From CAG-791 sp963650385 (GTDB lineage Bacteria > Bacillota > Clostridia > Lachnospirales > Lachnospiraceae): 64,000 nucleotides of DNA. Shown here one piece after another: positions 50,033-59,383 of the stretch. Each line of letters starts with the position of its first letter. The first letter of the stretch is position 1. Below the pieces are notes generated by a model that made no database searches, was not told the DNA's origin, and saw only the letters and a list, made by a program, of their open reading frames with translations. A program made the position numbers and the translations under genes. The DNA lies in contig CAVJLL010000006.1 of assembly GCA_963650385.1 (NCBI GenBank), positions 1-64,000 of the forward strand, written 5' to 3'.

Positions 50033-51748
50033 TCATCGCAGCTCCGGCATATCCGCGCTGTTCCGCGCCATGCACCTGCGCAGTGCCTGAATCATTTTCT
50101 GTTCGTCCAGCGGCTTTGCCAGATGGACATCCATTCCGGCCAGCCGGCTGCCGATCACATCCTCTGCGAAGGCATTTGCCGACATTGCAATGATCCCGAC
50201 GTGCCGCGCATCCATTCTGGGCAGCGCCCGTATGGCTCTTGCGGCGTCCATCCCATTCATCCTCGGCATCATTAGATCCATATAGACCACGCCGAAATAT
50301 CCCGGTGACGATGCCTCATACAGCTCAACCGCCTCCTGACCGTCTGCCGCACAGATCACCTCGATCCCGTTGTGCTCCAGCATCGCTTTGGCAATTTCCC
50401 GGTTCAACTCATTATCCTCGACCACAAGTGCACGGATTCCCTCAATAGAGATGCTGGAAGCATGCTCCGGATCCATTTTCCGGCCGATTGTATCCTCCGT
50501 GCCGGCTGCAAACGGGAACTCCATCCTGGCCGTTGTCCCCTTCCCGGGGGTGCTCTCCAGCTCAATGCTGCCGCCCATCCGGTCCACGATCATTTTCGTA
50601 ATGGCAAGTCCCAGGCCGCTCCCTTCGTAGGTGGTCCGGCTGGTCTGTTTTTCCTGTGAGAACATATCAAAGGCATGACGCACGAAATCCTCGCTCATTC
50701 CGATGCCCTGATCCCTGCAGAAAAAGGTCAGCAGAATCCTGCCGTCCGGCATCGCCTTCTCCTCCAGACTCACGGTAATGGTGCTGCCTGCCTCGCTGAA
50801 CTTCACGGCATTGTCTGCGATGTTGGACAGGACGCGCTCCAGATAAATCGGGTTTCCCACCAGAAACGGGTGCCGGATGGTGTCATGCTCCCATTCCACC
50901 TGATAGCGGATTCCCTTCTCCTTCGCGATCGATGCGTAGTTCTGGTTGACTCTCTGCAGGAGCTCTACCAGGTCAAAATTCAGCTCCACCGGCTCCGATT
51001 CTCCGCTCTGGAGCTTATTCATATCCAGCACGTCATTTACAAAGGACACCAGATACCGCAGGGATTCCCTCTCCTTCTTCCGTATCTGCCGGAGCATATC
51101 CGGGTTATCTTCGTATTCATCGGCCAGATTGATCATACCGATGAGCCCGTTCAGCGGCGTGCGGATATCATGGCTCATGGATGCCAGAAATCTGGATTTC
51201 ATCTGGGCTTCCCGTTTCGCCGCATCGGCAGCCGCAGCCAGATTCAGCTCCTGCTTCTTGATCTCGCTGATGCTGCGGACGGTGCAGAGAACGTGCGTCA
51301 CCGTTCCTGCCTCATCCCGCTTTTTCTCGATAAACTGAAGCCGGTGCCAGGTCCCGTCGCACATCCGATATTCGGTTGTAACGAACGCTTCGCTTTTCAG
51401 CCGCTCCGGCAGGGTGGAGACATCCATAAACGGACGGACATAGGGCCGAAACTCCGGATCAACTCTGGTATCGCAGATCCGGTAGAGCTTCTCCGAGGCG
51501 CAGCCATGATACCCTGTCAGGCGGTGCGTATCGTCATCGTTGGAGATTTCCTCAAAGAAATCCTTCCGAATGTCGATCCGGTAAATGGACTGATAGGTTT
51601 TGCTGATGGAGGAAATGATTTCATTCCGAAGCGTGACCTCCTCCAGGAGCTGTTCCAGCTTCTCCTTCTCTTCCTTCTGCTGCCGAAGTGCCTCCTGAAG
51701 CTCCAAAAGGGTCTGTTCTGCCTGCCTTTTCTCTTCATTTGCTGTCAT
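50033..51748 (-). CDS. Hybrid sensor histidine kinase, soluble, PAS type
   Basis: About 571 residues with no membrane helix. An N-terminal coiled coil (residues 5-35) and a PAS-like domain (to about 160) lead to HisKA with the phospho-His in FLASMSHDIRTPLNG. HATPase_c follows (NIADNAVKFSEAG; RDQGIGMSEDFV; YEGSGLGLAITKMIVDRM). A C-terminal receiver has Asp in VVYMDLMMPRMNG and Lys in LAKPLDEQK. GGAGAG precedes the ATG. It is probably cytosolic and may be recruited to the membrane kinase upstream. The output partner is not in view. Confidence 0.9.
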   Translation of the reverse strand: MTANEEKRQAEQTLLELQEALRQQKEEKEKLEQLLEEVTLRNEIISSISKTYQSIYRIDIRKDFFEEISNDDDTHRLTGYHGCASEKLYRICDTRVDPEFRPYVRPFMDVSTLPERLKSEAFVTTEYRMCDGTWHRLQFIEKKRDEAGTVTHVLCTVRSISEIKKQELNLAAAADAAKREAQMKSRFLASMSHDIRTPLNGLIGMINLADEYEDNPDMLRQIRKKERESLRYLVSFVNDVLDMNKLQSGESEPVELNFDLVELLQRVNQNYASIAKEKGIRYQVEWEHDTIRHPFLVGNPIYLERVLSNIADNAVKFSEAGSTITVSLEEKAMPDGRILLTFFCRDQGIGMSEDFVRHAFDMFSQEKQTSRTTYEGSGLGLAITKMIVDRMGGSIELESTPGKGTTARMEFPFAAGTEDTIGRKMDPEHASSISIEGIRALVVEDNELNREIAKAMLEHNGIEVICAADGQEAVELYEASSPGYFGVVYMDLMMPRMNGMDAARAIRALPRMDARHVGIIAMSANAFAEDVIGSRLAGMDVHLAKPLDEQKMIQALRRCMARNSADMPELR

Positions 51749-51848
51749 AGTGTTGCTCTCTCTCCGGATGTCTTCCGCGCGCTGCATTGCCGTTCCTGTC
51801 TGCTCCCGCAGCCGGCAGCCGGGATACATGCATCATTGCCTATGGTAA

Positions 51849-54758
51849 CTACCCAAGTCCGTCCAGCGCTTCCAGAATTGCCTCGATGCTGATCGGCTTT
51901 GAAATGTGCCCGTTCATGCCGGCTTCAAACGCCTTCCTCCGATCCTCCTCGAATGCATTGGCCGTCATGGCGATGATCGGGATGTTGGCCTTTTTGTTGC
52001 TGCCAAGCGTGCGAATCTCCCTGGTCGCTGTATAGCCGTCCATCCTGGGCATCTGAATGTCCATGAGAATCAGATCGTACTGATCCTCCGCCGCCGATGC
52101 CATCCGCTCCACGGCATCGGTTCCGTCATTCACAGCGTCCACGTTGATTCCGGCATCCTCCAGAATGGCGATTGCAATTTCCCGGTTCAGCTCGTTGTCC
52201 TCCACCAGCAGGATGTTCTTCCCGACATGGTTGTTGGCCGTGATCTCCTGCGGCTCCTTCTCCTCGGCCGCCGAACCGCTCAGCACCTCCTGGAGCTCGG
52301 AGAAGAAAATCGGCTTTGCCACAAAGGCCGTCACACCGGCCGCCCTTGCCTCCTCCTCGATATCCGTCCAATCGTAGGCGGTCAAGATGATGATCGGCGT
52401 ATCCGCTCCGATCACATTGCGGATTCTGCGGACCGTCTCGATACCATTCATATCCGGCATCATCCAGTCAATGATATAGGCAGCAAATGCGCGGTCCTCC
52501 TCAAAGGCCTCCTTCGCCCGCATCACCGCCTCCTTGCCGCTGGCGGTCCAGTCTGCCTGCATGCCGATCTTACGAAGCATTTTGCTGACGCTCATGCATG
52601 TGTTGATGTCGTCGTCTGCAACCAGTGCCCTTGCCCCCTGCAGCTCCGGGATCGTCTCGCAGTGCGCGGTCGTCTGTCCTGCAAGCCTGCAGTCCAGCGT
52701 TACAACGAATTCGCTGCCCTTTCCCTTTTCACTGCTGAGCGTGATGGTGCCCTTCATCATATCGATGATGTTCTTGGCAATGGCCAGGCCCAGGCCGGTT
52801 CCCTGAATGCCGCTTTCCGTAACCGACCGCTCTCTTGCAAAGGAATCGAAAATATGCTCCTGGAACGCCGGATCGATGCCGATTCCGTTATCCCGAATCC
52901 GGAACTCATAGGTTGCATAGCCTTCCCTGCTGCATTTGCGCTCGATGACGCGCACATTGATCGTTCCGCCGACCGGCGTAAACTTCACGGCGTTGCTCAT
53001 GATATTCAGGAGCACCTGATTCAGCCGGAGCTTATCCGTGAAAATGTCCTCATGCACCACATCCTGCGTATCGATGAACAGATCCTGCTGCTTGGCGCCG
53101 ATGTTGCCCTGAATGATGGCCCGCAAATCGTGCATGACATCCGGCAGGTGAACCTCGGCCTCCTCGATCTTGACGCTTCCGTTCTCGATCCGGCTCATGT
53201 CCAGGACATCGTTGATCAGGCTTAAAAGATGCTTGCCTGCGGTATTGATCTTCTTCAGATACTCCAGCACATGCTCCTGATTCTCGATGTGGCTGACGGC
53301 AAGTGCCGTAAAGCCGATGATCGCATTCATCGGCGTCCGGATGTCGTGGGACATGTTGTTCAGGAAGACGGTCTTGGCCTTATTGGCATGCTCCGCCGAA
53401 GCCAGTGCATTCCGAAGGGCCGTATCCTGCTCGATTTCACGCTGTTTTTCCGCGGTCACATCCCGGCTGGCCAGAAGGACGCCGTCCACCTTTCCCTCCT
53501 TGTTGTAGCGCTGTGCCACGATCAGCGAGAGCATCCAGCTCCCGTCCGCCTTCTGGCAGGTATACGAGAGAGACTGCTGCCCCTCCAGCCGCTCTGCCAC
53601 CGTATCCATATCGACGAATTTCAGATATTCCTCGCGGCAGGGCTCCGCAATCCATTTTGACACGTGCTCCTGCTGTACGGATTTTTCCAGCCTCCACCGG
53701 CCGTGGCCGGCGTCTCCTGCCTGCGCCCCCTTAATGACCTCAACCTCCTGCTCCCGCAGATCCACCACCGAAATGGAGGAATAGGCACGCCCGATGGCAT
53801 TGATGGTCCGAAGGCGCCGCTGTTCCCTTGCGAGCACCGCCTTCTCCGCCTGATTCTGTCCCAGCACCAGAACCATATAAATAAGGACCGCCGCCAGCAC
53901 ATAGACAACGCAGACGATGTTCCGCTTCATGAATACCTGAGACGCCGGAAAGAACATATAAATCGAATAGTTTTCCGTTGCATCGCGCCTGCCGTACCAT
54001 GTGCTCTTGCCGGACCGGAGCCGGACCACCCGGTCCGAATCCGGCGAAAACTCTCCCTGGTACAGCTCCTTGCACTCTTCCACAGACAGTCCCAGGAGCC
54101 CGGTATCGTTGCTGCTGAGCACCTGCGTGTCATCGCAGACGACCACAATGCCGTTCATTTCAAAGGGAAAATCCGCAAACAGCGACGACAGCACCAGATC
54201 CCCGTTTTCTTCACTCAGCGGTTCCTTCTGTACATAGGTGATCACAAGGCCGTCCGCATCCCGGCGCGCCGCCGCTGCAAAATCGTAGATTACACCGTTC
54301 ACGGTAAGACGCGTGGTGTAGGTCTTCTGCGGGTAATCCAGAATATCGCTGACATAGGAGGTCTGAATCATATCGTTCCAAAGGTCTGCAGCCTCCTGTG
54401 CCTTTGATGTCTGCAGCACCGGCTGCAGGTCCTGATCCAGCACCACTGCGCCGTTCAGCCGCTGCTCCCTAGCATAGCGATCCAGGCGCTCTGCGTCCGC
54501 ACTGTCCCACTCTGCCAGGTTCTCACTCAGCTCCGTGGTCTTATCCAGGAGGCGCACGAGGCTCTTTACCTGGTCATTGCTCTGATAGGCACTGCAGCGG
54601 TTGATCCGGAGCTTGGTAAAGGAAATGGTGCTGTCCAGCGCCTCCTGCAGGTCGCTTCTGCAGGCATTCTGAAAAATAATGAACAGCCCTGCGCCCATCA
54701 CGATCAACACGATCAGAAGAAGCTGGCTGAGGCTCTTGTATGTTTTTTTATTCTTCAC
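51849..54758 (-). CDS. Membrane hybrid histidine kinase with two receivers
   Basis: 969 residues. A first helix (LLLIVLIVMGAGLFIIFQ), an extracellular sensor of about 240 residues and a second helix (IVCVVYVLAAVLIYMVLVLG) are followed by a PAS domain. HisKA has the phospho-His in FLNNMSHDIRTPMNAI, then HATPase_c (NIMSNAVKFTPVGG; GTGLGLAIAKNI). Two receivers follow: the first has IIDWMMPDMNG, the second LILMDIQMPRMDG with KPISIEAI. It starts with a GTG that overlaps the stop of the binding lipoprotein by 11 bases, so the two are made together. The lipoprotein is a likely ligand sensor for it. Confidence 0.92.
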   Translation of the reverse strand: MKNKKTYKSLSQLLLIVLIVMGAGLFIIFQNACRSDLQEALDSTISFTKLRINRCSAYQSNDQVKSLVRLLDKTTELSENLAEWDSADAERLDRYAREQRLNGAVVLDQDLQPVLQTSKAQEAADLWNDMIQTSYVSDILDYPQKTYTTRLTVNGVIYDFAAAARRDADGLVITYVQKEPLSEENGDLVLSSLFADFPFEMNGIVVVCDDTQVLSSNDTGLLGLSVEECKELYQGEFSPDSDRVVRLRSGKSTWYGRRDATENYSIYMFFPASQVFMKRNIVCVVYVLAAVLIYMVLVLGQNQAEKAVLAREQRRLRTINAIGRAYSSISVVDLREQEVEVIKGAQAGDAGHGRWRLEKSVQQEHVSKWIAEPCREEYLKFVDMDTVAERLEGQQSLSYTCQKADGSWMLSLIVAQRYNKEGKVDGVLLASRDVTAEKQREIEQDTALRNALASAEHANKAKTVFLNNMSHDIRTPMNAIIGFTALAVSHIENQEHVLEYLKKINTAGKHLLSLINDVLDMSRIENGSVKIEEAEVHLPDVMHDLRAIIQGNIGAKQQDLFIDTQDVVHEDIFTDKLRLNQVLLNIMSNAVKFTPVGGTINVRVIERKCSREGYATYEFRIRDNGIGIDPAFQEHIFDSFARERSVTESGIQGTGLGLAIAKNIIDMMKGTITLSSEKGKGSEFVVTLDCRLAGQTTAHCETIPELQGARALVADDDINTCMSVSKMLRKIGMQADWTASGKEAVMRAKEAFEEDRAFAAYIIDWMMPDMNGIETVRRIRNVIGADTPIIILTAYDWTDIEEEARAAGVTAFVAKPIFFSELQEVLSGSAAEEKEPQEITANNHVGKNILLVEDNELNREIAIAILEDAGINVDAVNDGTDAVERMASAAEDQYDLILMDIQMPRMDGYTATREIRTLGSNKKANIPIIAMTANAFEEDRRKAFEAGMNGHISKPISIEAILEALDGLG

Positions 54759-55617
54759 TCGCAGCTCCTCCCCACACTGTTTTCTCCGGATCCAGGCCGT
54801 ATTTCTCCGCGATCTCGCCGATGGTCCCGTCTTCCTTCATCTCTTCCAGAACCGCTGACAGCTCCTTAGCCAGTTCCTCGTGGGTTCCCTTTGCAAAGGC
54901 CACTCCGATCTGCGACATGTACGGGCTCTCCTCCAGCATGCGGTACGCCCCGTCTGCGCTTCCTGTCAGCTTGCTGATCAGCGCCTCGTGTCCTGCGATG
55001 GCATCCACATAGCCCTTCCGCAGCACCGCGAACAGCTCCTCTGTCGTGGAGAAGCTGTTGACCTGCCCGGCATCCGGCAGATCGGAATCGATGACGTGCA
55101 GGAAGAGATTCTCGGCCTTGGTGGTTGCCTGCACGCCGATTCGTTTATCTGCAAGATCAGCCAGCGAAATGATGTCACTGCTGCTGCGCACCGCGACCAC
55201 CTGGCGGCTGTACATGTACGGGCCGGCCCACTGGTACCGATCCTCCCGATCCGTCATGGAATAGCAGCTCCAGATGCAGTCAATGGTCCCGTCCTCCAGA
55301 TACTCGTCCTTGTCCTCCCAGGAGATAAAAGAGAACTCCGGCTCATAGCCGAGCTTCTCAAAGGCCAGTTCGGCAAGCTCGATATCAATTCCCGCATAGT
55401 TTCCGTTGATGTCCTGATAGCTGTACGGCTCGAACTTATCAATGCCGACGATGACCGTCTGCGCGGTGTCATCCGCTGTTTTGCCGGTCCCTGCAGCCGC
55501 GTCCGTATCCGCGGCTCCTGCCGACCCACAGCCCGTAAGGAGTACGGCGGCCGCGAGTATCCCTGCTGCCGCGGCAGCACCTCTGCGCAGCCGAAGATTG
55601 TTCTGAATTCTGCTCAT
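54748..55617 (-). CDS. Amino-acid-type solute-binding lipoprotein (SBP_bac_3)
   Basis: A 289-residue binding lipoprotein. The lipobox LLTGCG and the family-3 signature (VGIDKFEPYSYQDINGNYAGIDIELAE; FAKGTHEELAKELSAVLEEMKEDGTI; EKYGLDPE) are clear. These usually feed polar amino-acid importers, but here no permease or ATPase is nearby, and the next gene, overlapping by 11 bases, is a hybrid kinase. It is therefore more likely a sensor component than a transporter part. Confidence 0.88.
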   Translation of the reverse strand: MSRIQNNLRLRRGAAAAAGILAAAVLLTGCGSAGAADTDAAAGTGKTADDTAQTVIVGIDKFEPYSYQDINGNYAGIDIELAELAFEKLGYEPEFSFISWEDKDEYLEDGTIDCIWSCYSMTDREDRYQWAGPYMYSRQVVAVRSSSDIISLADLADKRIGVQATTKAENLFLHVIDSDLPDAGQVNSFSTTEELFAVLRKGYVDAIAGHEALISKLTGSADGAYRMLEESPYMSQIGVAFAKGTHEELAKELSAVLEEMKEDGTIGEIAEKYGLDPEKTVWGGAASEE

Positions 55618-55679
55618 TCGTTACCTGTTCTTTCCAAAGACGTACCTGTCCGCACAATGCCGATTGAATCAGTATTCCT

Positions 55680-56564
55680 TTAATACAACTTTCGATTCTT
55701 AAGTTCTTCGTAGATTTCGGTGTAGCTGGTATACCGGATCCGGCTGATGCTTCCCTTTTTCACGGCCTTTTTCACAGCGCAGTCCGGCTCGGAAAGGTGG
55801 TTGCACCCCTGAAAGCGGCACTTGTCCTGATAGGGAGCAAATTCCGGGTAAAAGCTCTTCAGCTCCTCCGGCGCAACGTCCAGCAGATAGAGAGAGGTGA
55901 ACCCCGGCGTATCCACGAGGAAGGTATTCTCTCCTGCCTGCAGGAGCTCTACATGCCGCGTGGTGTTTTTTCCCCTTGCGATCTTCCTGGAGAGCTCGCC
56001 GGTTTCCATGCGCGCCTCCGGACACAGCGTATTGATCAGGGAAGACTTACCGGCGCCGGACGGCCCCGTTACAACCGTTGTTTTGCCGCTAAGGACCTCG
56101 CGAAGCTCCTGCATGGAGTCCGGCTCCCTGGTGCTGATGAACAAGAGCCGGCATCCGCACTGACCGTAGACATCCCTTAATTCCGAAATCTGCTCTGCTC
56201 CGGCAAGATCCTGCTTGTTAAAGCACAGGACAATCGGGACGTTCCTTCGCTGCATCGAGATCAGAAACCGGTCCAGCATGTTGTAGCTCGGTGCCGGATT
56301 GGTGACTGCGAATAGGAGCAGTGCCTGGTCCACGTTCGCGACATTCGGCCGCACCAGCTCGCACCGCCGCGGCAGGAGCTCCCGCACACTGCCCTCCTTC
56401 GGGTCACTTACCGTATCCGTCACATCAAACCGGACATCGTCGCCCACCAGCGGCTTTTGCTTCAGCGCGCGCAGAACGCCCTTGGCGCGGCACCGGTAAA
56501 CGGTGCCGCTGCAATGCACCTCATAAAACCCGGCAATGCTCTTTATGATTTTGCCCTCTGGCAT
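55680..56564 (-). CDS. rsgA: Ribosome small-subunit biogenesis GTPase RsgA
   Basis: About 294 residues with circularly permuted GTPase motifs: NKQDL (G4) comes before the P-loop GPSGAGKSSL (G1) and DTPGF (G3). An N-terminal OB fold precedes, and a C-terminal zinc site follows (C-x4-C-x-H-x5-C in KCRFQGCNHLSEPDC). It tests maturation of the 30S subunit. AAAGGAAG before this ATG decides the start over a longer frame. It is usually next to prkC, as here. Confidence 0.95.
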   Translation of the reverse strand: MPEGKIIKSIAGFYEVHCSGTVYRCRAKGVLRALKQKPLVGDDVRFDVTDTVSDPKEGSVRELLPRRCELVRPNVANVDQALLLFAVTNPAPSYNMLDRFLISMQRRNVPIVLCFNKQDLAGAEQISELRDVYGQCGCRLLFISTREPDSMQELREVLSGKTTVVTGPSGAGKSSLINTLCPEARMETGELSRKIARGKNTTRHVELLQAGENTFLVDTPGFTSLYLLDVAPEELKSFYPEFAPYQDKCRFQGCNHLSEPDCAVKKAVKKGSISRIRYTSYTEIYEELKNRKLY

Positions 56565-56718
56565 CCGTTCTTCCTTTCTGCCCTCTGCGGCAGGGACCGG
56601 TTCCCGTGCCGGGCGTCCCACCGCTTCGCTATGTCACCGGCCGCCTGCATCACCGTGATACACGAAGAGCTGTGGCCTGCAGTTTGTCCGCAGGCCGCAG
56701 CTCTCGTTGCAGTTTTTG

Positions 56719-56802
56719 TATCTGTTCAGCACCTGCCACATTTCAACGTGAATTGACTGCTTGCAGGCATATTCACGATTGAAATTGGCAGGCGGCCAAG
56801 GT
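56719..56802 (+). repeat. Dispersed palindromic repeat R3, copy B
   Basis: Almost identical to the element at 13254: TATCTGTTCAGCACCTGCCA, AATTGACTGCTTGCAGGCAT, GATTGAAATTGGCAGGCGGC. Further on, GGGTGCTGAATAGTTAC at 56886-56902 is an inverted relative of its left end, so the whole stretch 56719-56902 may be one composite element in the 387-base gap between rsgA and prkC. Confidence 0.75.
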
Positions 56803-56951
56803 CAAACAGGAGAAGGCGGCGATAGCGCCTTCGAGTGTCGACCTCATGGCCAGCCGCATCGAGGATTTGCAAAGCAAATTCGAGATGGGTGCTGAATAGT
56901 TACCAGCTTTTCTTACAATCAGCGTATCTGTTCAGCATTTCCCTGGTCGCC

Positions 56952-59369
56952 TTACGATTCCGGTGTAAAGGTCAGCTGTCTGGTAACCACTTTCTGACCG
57001 CCCACGGCATCCGCTGCCTGCGAGGAATAGCTCATCTGCAGGGTTCCCGTTGCACTGGTGATCCCGGTAAAGCTGGCCGGAATCGGGAACGCCGTTGTCG
57101 TGGTATTCAGCAGTGTCTGTCCGTCACCCGTTATGATGACGACATACACCTGCATCCCCGCCGTATAGTCCGGGGCCTCCTCCGCCGTCGGAGCCGTAAT
57201 CTCCGTGGAATAGGAGTAGGTGGACGGCTGCGCCTTGGTGTACGCTCCGATGGACAGATCCACCTTGGTGTCGGCATCCACATAGGTGTCTGCCTTGATG
57301 CTCTGCGAAATAACGAGGCCGTCCTTGGAGGCATCGTCGGTTTCTGTCTGGGTGGTGCTCCCGAGCTGGAGGTTATTCTCCGTCAGAATGGCCATCGCCT
57401 CTTCACTGGTGATTCCCGTTACATTGGGAACCTGTACCTGCTCATCGCCGCCCTTTCCGGTGCTGATGGTGATGGTAATGGCGGTCTCGGTCGGAACCTT
57501 CGTTCCAGCCTCCGGAGACTGGGCCATAACGAGTCCCTTCTCCACCTCACTGCTGTCGCCGTCCTGTACCGTAATGCTGCTGAACTGGCTCTGCTTGAGC
57601 TTGACAATGGCCTCTGCGCGGCTAAGTCCCGTCACATCCGGGACCTCCACGCCGCTCTGGCCTGTGCTGACGGTCAGGTACACTGTGGAGCCTGCCTCTA
57701 CGGTATCCCCTGCATTCAGGGCCGTTCCGTCCTTATCCGCAGCCGCGATTACAACGCCGGAGCTGACCGTCGTAGATTCCTGATAGGTGACATCGGAGAG
57801 CAGTCCTAATGCATTCAGCGAATTCATCAGGGTCTCTGCATTCTGTCCGGTCATCTCCGGGAGCACAATGCTGCTCTCGGTGGAGGACACCGCCGCCTCC
57901 TCACTTCCAAGGGACAACAGTCCCAGCTTGTCCGCCGCAAAGAGGATGATGACAACGCCGATGATCGCCGCCGCCAGGACCGAGAGGATGGTGACCCTCC
58001 GTTCCTTTTTGGGATCGTAGCGGTCTGCGTACCGGTCCTCCTCGTAGGAATCGTAATGACCGGAATTCTTGCGGAGCGGCTCATCGATGCGCTCCTGGCG
58101 TCTCGCGCCGCTGCGCCGTACGGAGGACGTGCGCCGATCGTAATCCGCATATCCGCTCTCCCGCTCATCGTTGTAAGCGGCGCGGCGCGGCTGCTCCTCG
58201 TAGGCATCCGGATACTCCTCCGGCGCATAGGTATCCCCACGCGCATAGGCATCCGAATACACAGCGCTGTCCTGTACCGGTGCAGCCGGTTCTTCGTAGA
58301 CATCCGCCGCGGGTCTTCCTGCCGCTGCAGGCTCATACGCCGGCTCGTCCGCATAGGGCTGCTCCGCTGTATAAGCCGGCTCCTGCGGGTAGGGCTCCTG
58401 AACGGCCGCGTAAGGCTCTGCCGCCGACTCCTGATACGAGGGCTCTCCGCTTCTGGCGGCGCGTCTTCGGATTTCAGACTGCTCTGCCGGTGCCGCCATG
58501 CGGGTGGCGCCGTCCTCGTCCGGGTTGATCACCTTTACAAAATCGTCATCCGGGTGGATCAGGGACTGCTTGAGATCCGCGATCAGCTCCGTCATATTCT
58601 GGTAGCGCCGGTCCGGACTCTTTTCACAGCACTTTAGAACGATCTGCTCCACGCTGATCGGAATATCCGGGATGAACTCTCTGGGCGAGGGCATCGGGGA
58701 CTGGATGTGCTTGATGGCAATGGCCACCGTCGTCTCTCCGTTGAACGGAACACGGCCGGTGAGCATCTCGAACAGACTGATGCCCAGGGAATACACGTCG
58801 CTTCGCTCATCCGAATAGCCGCCCCTTGCCTGCTCCGGCGAGGTGTAGTGCACCGATCCCATGACGTTCGAGGTAATGGTGTTGGAGGTCGCCGCCTTGG
58901 CAATGCCGAAGTCCGTCACCTTCACCTTTCCGTCTCTGGATATCATGATGTTCTGCGGCTTGACATCCCGATGGATGACGTGGTTGGCATGTGCTGCCTG
59001 CAGGCCCATGGACACCTGAATGGCAATGCTGATGGCTTCCTTGGTCGTCAGCCGCGATTTCTTCTCAATGTATTTCTTAAGGGTGATGCCGTCCACGTAC
59101 TCCATGACGATGTAGTACATGCCCTTCTCTTCGCCGACATCGTAGACATTGACAATGTTGGGATGCATCAGCCCTGCTGCCGCCTGCGCCTCCACACGGA
59201 ACTTCGAGACAAAATTGGCATTGTCCGAAAACTCCTGCTTGAGTACCTTTATCGCGACAGTTCGATTTAATTTGTGATCCTTTGCTCTGTATACAACGGA
59301 CATTCCGCCGGTGCCGGTTTTCTCGAGCACCTCGTAACGATCCGCAATCAGCATACCGGTCTTTACCAT
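56952..59369 (-). CDS. prkC: PASTA-domain serine/threonine kinase (PrkC/Stk)
   Basis: An 805-residue membrane kinase. The N-terminal catalytic domain has GTGGMSVVYRA, AIKVLK, HRDVKPQN and DFGIAK, all intact. A low-complexity Ala/Glu/Pro/Tyr linker of about 120 residues follows (YAAVQEPYPQEPAYTAEQPY), then one membrane helix (VTILSVLAAAIIGVVIILFA) and three PASTA repeats (IVLPEMTGQ, VEVPDVTGL, VQVPNVTGI) that bind muropeptides or lipid II. A final beta-rich domain of about 100 residues ends the protein. It senses wall state and phosphorylates division and wall proteins. It starts 14 bases after stp. Confidence 0.95.
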   Translation of the reverse strand: MVKTGMLIADRYEVLEKTGTGGMSVVYRAKDHKLNRTVAIKVLKQEFSDNANFVSKFRVEAQAAAGLMHPNIVNVYDVGEEKGMYYIVMEYVDGITLKKYIEKKSRLTTKEAISIAIQVSMGLQAAHANHVIHRDVKPQNIMISRDGKVKVTDFGIAKAATSNTITSNVMGSVHYTSPEQARGGYSDERSDVYSLGISLFEMLTGRVPFNGETTVAIAIKHIQSPMPSPREFIPDIPISVEQIVLKCCEKSPDRRYQNMTELIADLKQSLIHPDDDFVKVINPDEDGATRMAAPAEQSEIRRRAARSGEPSYQESAAEPYAAVQEPYPQEPAYTAEQPYADEPAYEPAAAGRPAADVYEEPAAPVQDSAVYSDAYARGDTYAPEEYPDAYEEQPRRAAYNDERESGYADYDRRTSSVRRSGARRQERIDEPLRKNSGHYDSYEEDRYADRYDPKKERRVTILSVLAAAIIGVVIILFAADKLGLLSLGSEEAAVSSTESSIVLPEMTGQNAETLMNSLNALGLLSDVTYQESTTVSSGVVIAAADKDGTALNAGDTVEAGSTVYLTVSTGQSGVEVPDVTGLSRAEAIVKLKQSQFSSITVQDGDSSEVEKGLVMAQSPEAGTKVPTETAITITISTGKGGDEQVQVPNVTGITSEEAMAILTENNLQLGSTTQTETDDASKDGLVISQSIKADTYVDADTKVDLSIGAYTKAQPSTYSYSTEITAPTAEEAPDYTAGMQVYVVIITGDGQTLLNTTTTAFPIPASFTGITSATGTLQMSYSSQAADAVGGQKVVTRQLTFTPES

Positions 59370-59383
59370 GTAGCAATCTCCTG

